A DNA stretch of 64,000 nt from Necropsobacter rosorum (GCA_000751835.1 CCMQ01000003.1:292146-356145); one strand, 5' to 3'; counted from the first letter of the stretch, positions 45,870 to 56,146 are shown. Notes: a model not told the origin generated them from the sequence alone. Translations and numbers: made by a program.

Positions 45870-45895
45870 AAAAGGTTCACCCGCGTAAACCTTTT
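45870..45895 (-). terminator. Terminator after the M15 peptidase gene
   Basis: On the minus strand AAAAGGTT (45895-45888) pairs with AACCTTTT (45877-45870), followed by a run of T. Confidence 0.75.
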
Positions 45896-45950
45896 ATTCT
45901 CATATTACATCCGGCTTATTTGTTCTCCGCCCTTGATGCTGCCGGTTGTG

Positions 45951-46640
45951 TTAAATAAAAAAGCGGGCGAAAATCTGCGGCATATGGGCGCTTAACACCG
46001 CATTGCCGGCAATAAATTCATTTTGCCAGGCCGCCAGCAGCACCTGCGGCCCGAATTGTGCCCGCGCCTGTTCGGCCACCGGCAGATAACTGATGTGCCA
46101 AGGCTCGCGCCCGATGGCCAAATGCGCCGGCAAATGTATAAACGGCAGCGCAAAATCAAAGCACGGCAAGTTTTCTGCCAGCCACTGACTTAAGTCGAAA
46201 AAATACCCGTTTTGTTCATATTCCCAAGGTTCCAGCTGTAGTTTTTGCTGCGCCGGCAATAAATCGGGATCAAAAATATCGATTTCCGTACCCCAGTGAT
46301 GACGGCTGCCGCCCGGCAACGCCGACCAGCGCAAAATCGCCTCGCACTTTTCCCATTCTGAAAGTGCGCTCAGATTCAGCGCATTGCCCTGATCATCATG
46401 CACCTTGCGCCGACCGCAGAATTTCTCGTTCCAGATTTGCTGCTGGCGCTGAAAATCACGAAAGCTGCTGGCCGGCTGTAAATTAAAGCCGTTTTGCACC
46501 GCACTTTTCTGCAACGCCTGAAAGGCGCGCAATGCCTGCGGCTGTAGAAAATGATTGGCGGAAAACGGACAAGGCAAATGCTGCAAATGCGCACGGGATT
46601 TGCCGCTCAGCATATCGGGCGTAAAGAAAACGCGTGTCAT
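45951..46640 (-). CDS. M15-family D-alanyl-D-alanine carboxypeptidase-like metallopeptidase
   Basis: Zinc peptidase of 229 aa of the VanY/DdcY type (M15B), which trims D-Ala from peptidoglycan stem peptides. The zinc motif SRHHWGTEIDIFD (S-x-H-x3-G-x3-D) and the second site EPWHISY are both intact. SSFRDFQRQQQIWNEKF upstream is the family's substrate region. No signal peptide is visible, so export or a cytoplasmic role is open. It lies 56 bases after dapE. Confidence 0.85.
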   Translation of the reverse strand: MTRVFFTPDMLSGKSRAHLQHLPCPFSANHFLQPQALRAFQALQKSAVQNGFNLQPASSFRDFQRQQQIWNEKFCGRRKVHDDQGNALNLSALSEWEKCEAILRWSALPGGSRHHWGTEIDIFDPDLLPAQQKLQLEPWEYEQNGYFFDLSQWLAENLPCFDFALPFIHLPAHLAIGREPWHISYLPVAEQARAQFGPQVLLAAWQNEFIAGNAVLSAHMPQIFARFFI

Positions 46641-46696
46641 GGTTCCTCGGTGAATATGTGGTTTCGATTAAGCGGATAACGGTCTCTGCGCACCAT

Positions 46697-47839
46697 TTAG
46701 CCTTCGGCGCCGCTCAACAGCTTGTTCAGCATGGCGCGATAAACCTGCCCCAGCAGTGCCAGATCATGACAGCTGACGCATTCATTAACTTTATGAATGC
46801 TGGCGTTCAACGGGCCGAGTTCCACCACTTCCGCCCCCATCAAGGCGATAAAACGCCCGTCGGAAGTGCCGCCGCCGGTTTCCAGCCGCGGTTCGATATG
46901 CGCGATTTCGCGCAGACTGTCGGTTACCGCGCTGACCAGCTTGCCCGCTTCGGTTAAAAACGGTTTGCCGGACAACTGCCAGTCGATGCGATAAGTTAAA
47001 CCGTATTGTTGCAGCATGGCCGCCACAGTACGTTTAATGATCTCATCAGTAACTTCAGTGCTGTAACGCAGGTTAAACTGCACGAAAAGCTCACCCGGAA
47101 TAACGTTATTGCTGCCCGTTCCCGCCTGAATATTGGCAATTTGCAGGCTGGTCGGCGGAAAAAACCGATTGCCCTGATCCCATTGATAAGCGGTCAGTGC
47201 GGTTAAAAACGGCAGCGCATTATGCACCGGATTGTCCGCCAGATGCGGATAAGCCACATGCCCTTGAACGCCCTGAATAATCAGATTCGCGGTGATTGAG
47301 CCGCGGCGTCCGTTTTTCACCACATCGCCCAGACACTGTGCGCTGGACGGCTCGCCGACCAAGCAATAATCAATCCGTTCGCCGCGCGCCATTAAGGTGT
47401 CCACCACGCGCACCGTGCCGTCTTTGGCGGCCGCTTCTTCATCGGAGGTAATCAACAAGCCGATGGTACCGCGATGCTGCGGGTGGGCGTTGACATATTT
47501 CTCCGCCGCCACAATCATCGCCGCCAGCGAACCTTTCATATCCGCGGCGCCGCGTCCATACAACATATCATCGACGATCTGCGCGGAAAACGGCGGATAA
47601 CGCCATTGGCTTTCATCCCCCGCCGGCACCACATCCGTATGCCCGGCAAAGGCAACCACCGGCGCGCCCTCACCGTGTTTCGCCCATAAATTCAGGGTAT
47701 CGTTAAACGGCAGCCATTCAATCCTGAAACCTAACGCCTGCAACCGCTCGGCAATAATCTGCTGGCAGCCCTGATCGTCGGGGCTGACGGAAGGTCGGCG
47801 GATCAGCTGCTGCGCCAAGTCAATAATCCTGTTCTTCAT
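46697..47839 (-). CDS. dapE: Succinyl-diaminopimelate desuccinylase DapE
   Basis: Zinc M20-family enzyme that makes LL-diaminopimelate for lysine and peptidoglycan. The 380-aa protein has metal and catalytic motifs [28 protein letters not shown] and [12 protein letters not shown], and the C-terminal His in [10 protein letters not shown]. Together with yffB upstream it forms the conserved yffB-dapE pair known from E. coli. Confidence 0.96.
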   Translation of the reverse strand: MKNRIIDLAQQLIRRPSVSPDDQGCQQIIAERLQALGFRIEWLPFNDTLNLWAKHGEGAPVVAFAGHTDVVPAGDESQWRYPPFSAQIVDDMLYGRGAADMKGSLAAMIVAAEKYVNAHPQHRGTIGLLITSDEEAAAKDGTVRVVDTLMARGERIDYCLVGEPSSAQCLGDVVKNGRRGSITANLIIQGVQGHVAYPHLADNPVHNALPFLTALTAYQWDQGNRFFPPTSLQIANIQAGTGSNNVIPGELFVQFNLRYSTEVTDEIIKRTVAAMLQQYGLTYRIDWQLSGKPFLTEAGKLVSAVTDSLREIAHIEPRLETGGGTSDGRFIALMGAEVVELGPLNASIHKVNECVSCHDLALLGQVYRAMLNKLLSGAEG

Positions 47840-47866
47840 ATTATTTCCCGTTATGTGCGTCGGCGG

Positions 47867-48211
47867 TTATTTCAGCGCCGCCGCATAATCTTGTTCATTA
47901 AAGCCGATAAGCGCAATCTCATCCTGCATAATAATCGGCCGTTTAATCAGCGTCGGCTGCGCCAGCAGCAGCTCAAGTGCGGTCTGTTTTGATAATGTTT
48001 TTTTCGCCTCTTGATCCAGATTGCGCCAAGTGGTGCTGCGCTTATTCAGCAGATTCTGCCAGCCGAAGCGGCGTTCCGCATCTATCAGCCAGTCACGCGT
48101 CAGACCGTCGGTGCGATAATCGTGCAGCCGATGTGCAAGATGATTCGCCGCCAGCCATTGCAACGCTTTTTTTACCGTATCGCAATTTTTAATGCCGTAA
48201 ACCGTAATCAT
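47867..48211 (-). CDS. yffB: ArsC/Spx-family protein YffB
   Basis: Thioredoxin-fold protein of 114 aa. Begins MITVYGIKNCDTVKKALQWL, with a single Cys (NCDT) where ArsC arsenate reductases have their catalytic Cys, and the RPI motif in LIKRPIIM. YffB proteins have glutathione-dependent thiol activity in some species, but no arsenic context is present here. It is immediately next to the gss stop codon, which is suggestive given that gss also handles glutathione. Confidence 0.88.
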   Translation of the reverse strand: MITVYGIKNCDTVKKALQWLAANHLAHRLHDYRTDGLTRDWLIDAERRFGWQNLLNKRSTTWRNLDQEAKKTLSKQTALELLLAQPTLIKRPIIMQDEIALIGFNEQDYAAALK

Positions 48212-50122
48212 TTAACCTTCCTGTTGTAAAAATTCGTTATCCGGCAACACGCGCAAAGGCTGCATGTCGCTGGCGCCGACAATAACACGACTCGGATCGG
48301 AACGCAAACAGCTGCCGCCGTAATGCCCGCCGACGGTAAAAGTGCAAACCTGCACATACAGCTCTTCCACCTTCGGCAAACACCAAAGCTGCTGATAAAT
48401 CGCCTCCTGCTGATGAAAACGGCCGTTGGTTTCGTCCAGCACGGTTTTGCCGTCGCCGATTAAGGTCACATTATTACCGCAGCGACCGGCAATCGGTTTT
48501 TTCGCATAGCCGTTTTGCGCCAGTGCCGGCGTCAGCTCAAAGCCGGATTCCAGCAAATAGCGGTGATTCGGAAACAGCGACCATAACACCGGCAAAATCG
48601 CTTTATTGCTCGGAATGGCGGTCCACAGCGGCTCATACACCAGCACTTCCGGGCGCAGTAAAACATCGATCAGCCGCACGTTATCTTCCGCATAGCCGGT
48701 GCGGATCGGCGGCGCCACCTCCTGCCCGCCGGTTTCTTCGCGCAACTGTTCCAGCACGGTCTCCCACGCCCAGGTTTTCCACACGCTGAGTATCTGGTTA
48801 TCTTCATCATCCAGCAGGCGACCGCGTTTATCCCAATGCAACCCTTCGGTGCCGTGTACAATTTTGGCGCGATATCCCGCCTGTGTCAGCGCCGACTGCA
48901 TAAACAGCGCATGATAATCTTCTTCATTATCGTTATCCTGCAGAATATGCACCAAGGCGGCATGTTCGCGATGTTTCCAGCAATCGGCCAGTGCATCGCG
49001 CAAACGGGCGCCGGGATCGCTGCCCTGCCGCAAACCGCCGACCTGCGCCCAGCGTCCGAGAATGGCACCGGCTTCCGCATGGCAGGAGGCCGAATCCGCA
49101 TTATATTCATACACTTTCAGCCCGCGTTCGCTCAAACAGAAATCAAGCCGCCCGGAAACGGTTTGATAACGGCGATTCTGCCAGGATAAACGCAGGCGCG
49201 GCCATAACAGTTTCGGAATATTGAAATACCGCAATAAACCGTCGTCTTTCAACACTTTATCGGTGGCATGCAGATACATCAGATGCAGTTCATTGGTGGC
49301 GCGGATCAGTTCATGCTGCGCACTTTCGGAAATCGTGAAATAGCGGTATGGATCGGAAAAATTGATCCGATGTCCTTTCATCGCAGCGATATAACGGCTT
49401 TCCAGCGGATCCGTTGCATTCAGCCATTCGGCGTCGAATTGACCGTGATTGTCCAGTCTGCGGGCTAAAATCCGCAAGGTTTCCGGCGCCGGCATCGGCT
49501 GCGGCAGGCTGTATGCGGTATCCTCCGTTTGGATCATCCAACCCAGAATTTCCGTATCGGTAAAAGTATCCTGTAAACGATAACCCGCTTCGCTGACCGT
49601 CATCGGCAGCTCGCGCGTCCATTGCTGACCGCTCGGCAGACGGTAATGAATCACATTCTGTTCCGCGATCCGGATTCTGTCCGCCAGCACTTCGGTGATG
49701 ATCGCCACATGACCGGTTTCTTTAAACTCGCCGCCCTCCTGCCAAACCAACAACGCGCCCGCTTCCGGCGCTTTTTTGCTGCCGTTGGCAAAAGCCTGCA
49801 ACGGCACCAGCGCATCGTTGACGACCTGACGCAAAAAACGCAGGGAAAAAATTTCATAAGCCATGCCCACATCGCTGAACACCATGCCGTAATTTAAATA
49901 CAGATAACGGCGGGCGAATTCCACGCATTGCCATTTATAGCCCATATACTCGCGCCCCAAATAGCTGCGAAACGCCGCATCGTCGGGAAACTCCTTGGGA
50001 TCCGCCGTATCGTAATCGGACGAATAAATCGCAATCCCGCCCGGCGCATAACCGAGCAGACTACCGAAAGGGTCATGGGTGGGAATATTGGGTGAAATTT
50101 CTGATGAGGACAGTTCAGACAT
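48212..50122 (-). CDS. gss: Bifunctional glutathionylspermidine synthetase/amidase Gss
   Basis: Two-domain enzyme that joins glutathione to spermidine and also hydrolyses the product. With the start MSELSSSEISPN (50122, GGAG upstream) it is 636 aa. The N-terminal CHAP amidase has its Cys in YKWQCVEFARRYLYLNYG and His in TGHVAIITEV. The C-terminal ATP-grasp synthetase begins about residue 210, with KVYEYNADSASCHAEAG and KPIAGRCGNNVTLIG. An in-frame Met at 50167 would add 15 unlike residues. Both active centres look intact. Confidence 0.92.
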   Translation of the reverse strand: MSELSSSEISPNIPTHDPFGSLLGYAPGGIAIYSSDYDTADPKEFPDDAAFRSYLGREYMGYKWQCVEFARRYLYLNYGMVFSDVGMAYEIFSLRFLRQVVNDALVPLQAFANGSKKAPEAGALLVWQEGGEFKETGHVAIITEVLADRIRIAEQNVIHYRLPSGQQWTRELPMTVSEAGYRLQDTFTDTEILGWMIQTEDTAYSLPQPMPAPETLRILARRLDNHGQFDAEWLNATDPLESRYIAAMKGHRINFSDPYRYFTISESAQHELIRATNELHLMYLHATDKVLKDDGLLRYFNIPKLLWPRLRLSWQNRRYQTVSGRLDFCLSERGLKVYEYNADSASCHAEAGAILGRWAQVGGLRQGSDPGARLRDALADCWKHREHAALVHILQDNDNEEDYHALFMQSALTQAGYRAKIVHGTEGLHWDKRGRLLDDEDNQILSVWKTWAWETVLEQLREETGGQEVAPPIRTGYAEDNVRLIDVLLRPEVLVYEPLWTAIPSNKAILPVLWSLFPNHRYLLESGFELTPALAQNGYAKKPIAGRCGNNVTLIGDGKTVLDETNGRFHQQEAIYQQLWCLPKVEELYVQVCTFTVGGHYGGSCLRSDPSRVIVGASDMQPLRVLPDNEFLQQEG

Positions 50123-50183
50123 GGCAAACTCCGAGTAAAGGCAAATAACGGCGTAGTATAGATCCAATCGGTGCCAAAAACAA

Positions 50184-50238
50184 AAGTGCGGTCGTTTTTT
50201 TGCCGGTTTTTAAAACCTGCGTTAAACGGACCGCACTT
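50184..50238 (-). terminator. Paired uptake-signal terminator after thrC
   Basis: AAAAGTGCGGTC around 50182 and GACCGCACTTTT around 50229 pair as a 12-bp stem with a T-rich flank on the minus strand. It ends the thr operon 12 bases after the thrC stop. Confidence 0.75.
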
Positions 50239-50251
50239 TTTTCGTTGTCGT

Positions 50252-51529
50252 TTATTTATGTAATAAATATGCCTTCAACGCGGCGAAATCGTTTTCCATT
50301 GTATCGGATAATAACGGCAGTCTGTTATGTTTATCCAGCGCCGCCGGCAGTTGAAGCTGAATCGACAGAATCCGTTCTACGCTTTCCTTAAATTTTGCCG
50401 GATGTGCGGTGCACAGGAACAGTCCGCTTTCACCCGGTTGCAGATCCTGTTGCAGTACGCGATAGGCCACCGCACCGTGCGGTTCGCACAAATAGCCTGC
50501 GGCGTACATGGCGCGTAAGGTGTCTTCCGTCTGCCCATCGCTCACCGCAGCAGAATGCAGGTCGGACAGCGGCCAGCCGTTACGTCGGAACAATTCTTCC
50601 ACCCGCGGCCAGTTATTCGGGCGGCTGACATCCATGGCATTGGATAAGGTCGCTTGTGTCGCGTGCGGCGCCCAGTTGCCGTCGGCTAAATAGCGCGGTA
50701 CGGTATCATTGGCGTTGGTGGCGGCGATAAAGCGTTTAATCGGCAAGCCTAAGGTTTTGGCGATCAAGCCGGCGGTTAAGTTGCCGAAATTGCCGCTCGG
50801 CACGGACACCACCAGATTGTCTCGAGCCTGCGGCGGCAGTTGCGCGACCGCTTCAAAATAATAACACACCTGCGCCAGTAAGCGGCTGATATTAATTGAG
50901 TTGGCCGAGTTCAGCCCGATTGCCTGACGTAATGCGTCATCATCAAAAGCCTGTTTGACCAGCGCCTGACAGGCGTCGAAATCCGCTTTCACCGCCACGG
51001 TGCGGATATTGCCGCCCAGCGTACAGAACAGTTTTTCCTGTAGCGGGCTGATTTTGCCCTGCGGATATAAAATCACGACGTCAATATTTTGCAGACCGTA
51101 AAAGGCATGCGCCACCGCCGCACCGGTATCGCCGGAAGTGGCGGTTAAAATGGTGATTTTGCCGTCGCCGCGCACCGCCGCCAGTGCCTGCGCCATAAAA
51201 CGGCCGCCGAAATCTTTAAATGCCAGCGTCGGGCCATGAAACAGTTCCAGCGCATAAATTCCTTCCTCCACCTTTACCACCGGGGCAGGAAATGTGAACG
51301 CATTTTGCACCATTTGATTCAGCTGTTCGCGCGGAATTTCCTCACCGATTAACGCGCTTAAAATTGCCTGGCTGCGTTCCACCAGCGGCAGCGCCAGTAA
51401 TTGTTCGATATTATCCAATTGCGGGATCTGAGCCGGGAAAAAAAGTCCCTGATCTTTCCCTAAGCCCTGACGTACCGCCTGAGCGAAATTAACCCGTTGT
51501 GTCGGGTGCTTGATATTGTATAAGTTCAT
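50252..51529 (-). CDS. thrC: Threonine synthase
   Basis: PLP enzyme forming threonine from O-phosphohomoserine. The 425-aa protein has the PLP Lys in GPTLAFKDFGGRFMAQAL (about 109), the phosphate-binding VPSGNFGNLTAG, and TATSGDTGAAV. Length and N-terminus (MNLYNIKHPTQRVNF) match the gamma-proteobacterial long form. Last gene of thrABC; 40 bases after thrB. Confidence 0.97.
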   Translation of the reverse strand: MNLYNIKHPTQRVNFAQAVRQGLGKDQGLFFPAQIPQLDNIEQLLALPLVERSQAILSALIGEEIPREQLNQMVQNAFTFPAPVVKVEEGIYALELFHGPTLAFKDFGGRFMAQALAAVRGDGKITILTATSGDTGAAVAHAFYGLQNIDVVILYPQGKISPLQEKLFCTLGGNIRTVAVKADFDACQALVKQAFDDDALRQAIGLNSANSINISRLLAQVCYYFEAVAQLPPQARDNLVVSVPSGNFGNLTAGLIAKTLGLPIKRFIAATNANDTVPRYLADGNWAPHATQATLSNAMDVSRPNNWPRVEELFRRNGWPLSDLHSAAVSDGQTEDTLRAMYAAGYLCEPHGAVAYRVLQQDLQPGESGLFLCTAHPAKFKESVERILSIQLQLPAALDKHNRLPLLSDTMENDFAALKAYLLHK

Positions 51530-51569
51530 AGTTTGTCCTGTTCGGTTAAATGTGTCAGCCCTAATTCAA

Positions 51570-52514
51570 TCAGCTTAATTCGCGCGCGCCCTGATTATCC
51601 ACTTTACAGATATGCACGAAGCCCTCGTTATTCTGTAGATAATACTGTTCCAGATAAGCGGACAGGCGGGTGGCGGTGGCCAGATCCGGCGCAATGGCGA
51701 AAATCGTCGGGCCGGAGCCGGAAATGCCCGAGGCCAGCGCACCTAAATCGCGCACCGCCTGTTTCACTTCGGCAAAATTCGGCAGCAGCGCCTCGCGGTA
51801 AGGTTCGGCGACTACGTCTTTCATCATGTATGCCGCCAAGGCTTCCTGATGCGTATGACAGGCATGAACGAAGCTGCCGAGATGACGGCCGTGCGTAATC
51901 ACATCCTGACGGGTATAGCTTTTCGGCAAAATCGCGCGCGCTTCGGAGGTCGACACTTCAATGCCGGGATAAGCCAGCACCCAATACCAGTTGTCGAAAA
52001 ACGGCAGCTGCTGACAAATATTGCCGAGCGATTGCACCATCAACTGTACGCCGCCCAAATAACAGGGCGCGACATTATCATAATGAATGGAGCCGGAAAT
52101 CCGACCTTCCAGTTCGCCCATCATTTCCAGCAACTCCATTTTTGAAAAGGGTTCCTGATGAAAGCGGTTCAACGCCACCAGCGCGGCGACAATCGAACAG
52201 GCGCTGGAACCCAGCCCGGAACCGATAGGCATATTTTTTTCCAGCGTCAGGCGCAGGGCTTTAACGTTACTGTTGCGCAGTTTCAGGCGTTCGCGAAATA
52301 ACACATAAGCCTGATATACAATATTTTTGTGCGGCTCTTTCGGTAATTTACGCACAAAATAGCCCGCACTTTCCAGCTCGAAACCGCTGTCTATGTCATC
52401 AATCTGAACCACATCGCCCAGCAAGGAACCGTCAATCGGGGAAACCGCCGCGCCCAAGGTGTCAAATCCCACACTGATATTGGCACTGGATGCCGGCGCA
52501 TAAATTCTTAACAT
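51570..52514 (-). CDS. thrB: Homoserine kinase
   Basis: GHMP-family kinase making O-phosphohomoserine. The start [18 protein letters not shown] at 52514 is chosen because GGAG lies at 7 bases from this ATG but only 1 base from the earlier one, and E. coli ThrB begins at the same point. The result is 314 aa. ATP-binding [15 protein letters not shown] motif is seen as [19 protein letters not shown]; the C-terminal [12 protein letters not shown] is the third GHMP motif. Gap to thrA is 12 bases. Confidence 0.96.
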   Translation of the reverse strand: MLRIYAPASSANISVGFDTLGAAVSPIDGSLLGDVVQIDDIDSGFELESAGYFVRKLPKEPHKNIVYQAYVLFRERLKLRNSNVKALRLTLEKNMPIGSGLGSSACSIVAALVALNRFHQEPFSKMELLEMMGELEGRISGSIHYDNVAPCYLGGVQLMVQSLGNICQQLPFFDNWYWVLAYPGIEVSTSEARAILPKSYTRQDVITHGRHLGSFVHACHTHQEALAAYMMKDVVAEPYREALLPNFAEVKQAVRDLGALASGISGSGPTIFAIAPDLATATRLSAYLEQYYLQNNEGFVHICKVDNQGARELS

Positions 52515-52526
52515 TGCCATTCTCCG

Positions 52527-54974
52527 TTAATGATGTACCGTTCTTAAAATATCGGCGAAAATACCGGCGGCAGTTACCGCATTGCCGGCACCGTAACCGC
52601 GTAATAATAGCGGAATCGGCTGATAGTAGCGAGTATAAAATGCAAGTGCGTTTTCGCCGTTTTTCACTTTATACAGCGGATCGTCGCCATCCACTTCAAG
52701 CACGGACACTTTACACTGTCCGTTTTCGATCTGACCGACATAACGCAGCACTTTTCCTTGCGCGCGGGCATTTTCTACCCGAGCGCGGAATTCGTCATCC
52801 AGCTGCGGCAGCAGCGCCATAAATTCTTCCGTCGATTTGCCCGCGGCGAACCCTTGCGGCAGCACGCTTTCCACGTTAATATCCGCCAGTTCAAGCGGCA
52901 GACCGGTTTCGCGCGCCAGAATCAATAATTTGCGCGCCACATCCTGACCGGACAGATCATCACGCGGATCCGGTTCGGTAAAGCCTTTTTCGCGCGCCAG
53001 TGCGGTGGCTTCCGATAAGGATAAGCCCTCTTCCAGCTTGCCGAAAATAAAGGATAACGAACCGGATAAAATCCCGTTAAAGCGGATCACTTCATCGCCG
53101 GCGGCAAGCAGGTTCTGCAAATTTTCAATCACCGGCAACCCGGCGCCCACATTGGTATCATACAGAAAATTACGCTGATTTTTACGCGCATTTTCGCGCA
53201 GCAGATTATAATATTCAATCTCGCGAGTGTTGGCTTTTTTGTTCGGCGTCACTACATGAAAACCTTCGCTTAGCGCGCGCGCATACAAACCGGATACGCT
53301 TTCCGCCGAGGTGCAGTCCACAAACACCGGATTGACTACATGATGCAGTTTAATAAAGGATAACAATACGTCGAAATCCGACGGTTGCGTGGCATTTTCC
53401 AGATCCGCCTGCCAGTTATCTAAATTTAATCCGTTTTCATCCAACAGCATTTTGTTTGAGTTGGCTAATGCACAAACACGGATTTCAATGTCCTTTTTTG
53501 CCAGATACTCCTTTTGGTTTTTTACCTGCTCAATTAATTCGCCGCCCACACCGCCGACGCCGACCAGAAACATATCGACGATTTTTTTATTATTAAATAA
53601 CGCCTGATGGGTGGATCTCACCGCTTCAATGGCTTTATTCTGCGCCACCACGGCGGAAATGGAGCGTTCGGAGGAGCCTTGCGCAATGGCCACGATACTA
53701 ATATTTGCCTGCGCCAGCGCCGAGAAGAAACGCGCCGCAATGCCTTTTGCCTGTCGCATGCCGTCGCCGACCACGGAAATAATGGATAAATCCTTGATGA
53801 CTTCAATCGGCTCCAGTGCGGCGGATTTCAGTTCCTGCGCGAATTCGTTTTCCAGCGCGCAACGTGCGGTGTCGATCGCTTTAACCGGTACGCAAAAACT
53901 GATGCTGTATTCCGATGAGGATTGAGTAATCAGAATCACCGACACTCCGGCTTTCGACATGGCGGAAAATACCCGTGATGCCATACCGACCATGCCCTGC
54001 ATGCCCGGCCCGGAAACATTAAACATCGCCAGATTATCCAGATTGGTGATGCCTTTTACCTGCAATCCTTCCGCTTTAACTTCGCCGTCAATAACGGAAC
54101 CCGGTGCGTCCGGATTGCCGGTATTTTTAATCAGACAGGGAATATTGGCCTGTACCAGCGGCCCGATGGTACGCGGGTGAATCACCTTGGCGCCGAAATA
54201 AGACAATTCCATCGCTTCACGATAAGACAGGCTCGGCAGCAAACGCGCATCCGGCACCAAACGCGGATCACAGGTATAAACGCCGTCCACATCCGTCCAG
54301 ATCTCACAGACTTTCGCCTTCAGGCAGGCGGCAAGACAAGCGGCGGAATAATCGGAACCGTTGCGCCCCAGCAACACCAGTTCGCCTTTATCATTACCGG
54401 CGGTAAAGCCGGCCATTAACACAACATGGTCTTTCGGAATCGCGCCGGCATTCACCCGTGCGGCGGAAGCGTCAATATCTACGGAGGATTCCAGATAACC
54501 GCCCTGCGCCAACAATTTTTCCACCGGATTGATTAACGTTACGCGATAACCGCGCGCCTCAAACCAGGCTTTCATCATGGCAATGGATAATTTCTCACCG
54601 CGTGAATCAATGGTGGCTTTTACCGCGTCTTCAACACGGCCGTTTTGTCTGATATTGTCCAGCAATCCCTGAATCTGCGCAAATTCGGCATCAATGAACG
54701 CTTTTGTCGCGGCTAAAGCAAAATTTGTATTTTCCGCATGTAATCCATTGATGATATTATAAAAAATCTCTAAAGCTTGATTAAAATCGGTTTCGGTAGG
54801 TTGGTTTTGAGCGGCTTTCTCGGAAAGGGCGACCAGATAGTTGGTAATTTTGGCCGGTGCGGACAACACGCCGGCCGCCTGATCGTCTAAATGGGCCTGT
54901 TCAATAAGCCGTGCCGCCTGTGAAAACCGTTCGGGATTAGCCAAAGAGGTACCGCCGAATTTAAGTACGCGCAT
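52527..54974 (-). CDS. thrA: Bifunctional aspartokinase I/homoserine dehydrogenase I
   Basis: First gene of the threonine operon, 815 aa. Aspartokinase domain (about 1-290: [35 protein letters not shown]), two ACT regulatory domains (about 310-460), then the homoserine dehydrogenase domain with the NAD motif [16 protein letters not shown] and [14 protein letters not shown]. The protein is threonine-feedback-inhibited by family; expression is controlled by the upstream leader peptide and attenuator. Confidence 0.97.
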   Translation of the reverse strand: MRVLKFGGTSLANPERFSQAARLIEQAHLDDQAAGVLSAPAKITNYLVALSEKAAQNQPTETDFNQALEIFYNIINGLHAENTNFALAATKAFIDAEFAQIQGLLDNIRQNGRVEDAVKATIDSRGEKLSIAMMKAWFEARGYRVTLINPVEKLLAQGGYLESSVDIDASAARVNAGAIPKDHVVLMAGFTAGNDKGELVLLGRNGSDYSAACLAACLKAKVCEIWTDVDGVYTCDPRLVPDARLLPSLSYREAMELSYFGAKVIHPRTIGPLVQANIPCLIKNTGNPDAPGSVIDGEVKAEGLQVKGITNLDNLAMFNVSGPGMQGMVGMASRVFSAMSKAGVSVILITQSSSEYSISFCVPVKAIDTARCALENEFAQELKSAALEPIEVIKDLSIISVVGDGMRQAKGIAARFFSALAQANISIVAIAQGSSERSISAVVAQNKAIEAVRSTHQALFNNKKIVDMFLVGVGGVGGELIEQVKNQKEYLAKKDIEIRVCALANSNKMLLDENGLNLDNWQADLENATQPSDFDVLLSFIKLHHVVNPVFVDCTSAESVSGLYARALSEGFHVVTPNKKANTREIEYYNLLRENARKNQRNFLYDTNVGAGLPVIENLQNLLAAGDEVIRFNGILSGSLSFIFGKLEEGLSLSEATALAREKGFTEPDPRDDLSGQDVARKLLILARETGLPLELADINVESVLPQGFAAGKSTEEFMALLPQLDDEFRARVENARAQGKVLRYVGQIENGQCKVSVLEVDGDDPLYKVKNGENALAFYTRYYQPIPLLLRGYGAGNAVTAAGIFADILRTVHH

Positions 54975-55025
54975 AATAATCTCCTGAATGTTGTGTATAA
55001 AGTTAATCTGAAAAACTGCGATAAA

Positions 55026-55052
55026 AAAACCCGCACTTTGTATGCGGGTTTT
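55026..55052 (-). terminator. Threonine operon attenuator terminator
   Basis: On the minus strand AAAACCCGCA (55052-55043) pairs with TGCGGGTTTT (55035-55026), followed by T-rich sequence. It lies 22 bases after the leader-peptide stop and 51 bases before thrA. Its right arm region reads CAAAGTGCGGG, one base short of an uptake-signal core. Confidence 0.88.
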
Positions 55053-55073
55053 ATCAATTCTGTTTTTAACGCA

Positions 55074-55148
55074 CTAACCCGCCCCATTAGTCATCGTAAT
55101 GGTCATCATAATAATGGTGGTGGTCATAGCGAAAGTGCGGTGTGTCAT
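55074..55148 (-). CDS. thrL: Threonine operon leader peptide ThrL
   Basis: Leader peptide of 24 residues: MTHRTFAMTTTIIMMTITMT then NGAG. It has eight Thr and three Ile codons; E. coli ThrL ends TTGNGAG in the same way. Scarcity of charged tRNA-Thr/Ile would stall the ribosome and release the attenuator. An uptake-signal core (55133-55141) encodes His-Arg-Thr-Phe at residues 3-6. A seven-codon upstream ATG (MKKITQ, stop) overlaps the start as ATGA; a weak SD makes the start uncertain. Confidence 0.88.
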   Translation of the reverse strand: MTHRTFAMTTTIIMMTITMTNGAG

Positions 55149-55181
55149 TGCGTTATTTTCTTCATAAAAACGAATGCGTTA

Positions 55182-55210
55182 GAAATACCGAAATTTTCGT
55201 CGCTTGTCAA
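55182..55210 (-). promoter_or_regulatory. thr operon promoter
   Basis: On the minus strand TTGACA (55210-55205), a 17-base spacer and TATTTC (55187-55182). A start near 55175 gives a leader RNA of about 200 bases including thrL and the attenuator. Confidence 0.75.
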
Positions 55211-55301
55211 ACGGAAAATGAATAAATAAGATAAATTTCCCTTCTTTATTGTAAATCCTGTAAAATAGCGCCTGATTCTCTATTTAACCGATAAAACGTC
55301 T

Positions 55302-55997
55302 ATGATGAATATTCAGCAAAATCTTAATCAAATCCGACAACAAATTACACAGCATTGCCGGCTGGCGCAGCGCAGTGCCGACGAGGTGCGTTTACTGGCG
55401 GTGAGCAAAACCAAACCGGTTGAGGCGATTTTAGCCGCCTATCAGGCCGGACAAACCGCATTCGGCGAAAACTATGTACAGGAAGGCGTGGAGAAAATCC
55501 TGTTTTTCGAACGGCAGAATATCCCGCTGGAATGGCATTTTATCGGCCCGCTGCAATCCAATAAAACCCGGCTGGTGGCCGAGCATTTCGACTGGATGCA
55601 AACGCTGGATCGGGCAAAAACTGCCGAGCGCCTGAATGCGCAGCGCCCGCACTTTAAAGCGCCGTTAAACGTTTTAATTCAAATTAATATCAGCGATGAA
55701 AGCAGTAAATCCGGTATTCAACCGGCAGAGATGCTCACGCTGGCAAAACAGGTGCAAAACTTACCGCACTTATGCCTGCGCGGTTTAATGGCGATTCCGG
55801 CGCCGACGGACAATATCGCCTTGCAGGAACAGGCTTTCGCTAAAATGCACGCGCTGTTTTTGCAATTGCAACAAGCGTTGCCCGACGCGCCGATCGATAC
55901 ACTGTCGATGGGTATGAGTGATGATATGCCGAGCGCCATAAAGTGCGGTTCCACCATGGTCAGAATCGGCACCGCTATTTTCGGTAAACGCGGCTGA
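55302..55997 (+). CDS. yggS: PLP homeostasis protein YggS
   Basis: PLP-binding alanine-racemase-fold protein of 231 aa (YggS/PROSC/PLPBP family), which buffers pyridoxal phosphate and prevents amino-acid imbalance; no enzyme activity is known. The PLP Lys is in LLAVSKTKPVEAI (about 35), and the phosphate-binding C-terminus in LSMGMSDDMPSAIKCGSTMVRIGTAIFG. Two Met codons begin it. It is divergent from the thr operon. Confidence 0.95.
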   Translation: MMNIQQNLNQIRQQITQHCRLAQRSADEVRLLAVSKTKPVEAILAAYQAGQTAFGENYVQEGVEKILFFERQNIPLEWHFIGPLQSNKTRLVAEHFDWMQTLDRAKTAERLNAQRPHFKAPLNVLIQINISDESSKSGIQPAEMLTLAKQVQNLPHLCLRGLMAIPAPTDNIALQEQAFAKMHALFLQLQQALPDAPIDTLSMGMSDDMPSAIKCGSTMVRIGTAIFGKRG

Positions 55998-56005
55998 TCG
56001 GCTGT

Positions 56006-56040
56006 AAAACCTCAAAAACCGGAACGGCAAGGTTTTTTAT
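56006..56040 (+). terminator. Possible terminator after yggS
   Basis: AAAACCT (56006-56012) pairs with AGGTTTT (56030-56036), followed by TT. Long loop, modest stem. Confidence 0.4.
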
Positions 56041-56101
56041 TTCCAAAAAATAAGTTGTCACGAAATGCTGCCGTAATAGCCGTTATTTTTAGGCAAAAAT
56101 A

Positions 56102-56122
56102 AAGCCGCTCATTGAGCGGCTT
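56102..56122 (-). terminator. Terminator of the first porin gene
   Basis: AAGCCGCT (56102-56109) pairs with AGCGGCTT (56115-56122) around a 5-base loop, followed on the minus strand by TATTTTT. It lies 25 bases after the porin stop. Confidence 0.8.
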
Positions 56123-56146
56123 AGTTATTATCACAAGTTTAAGCGA

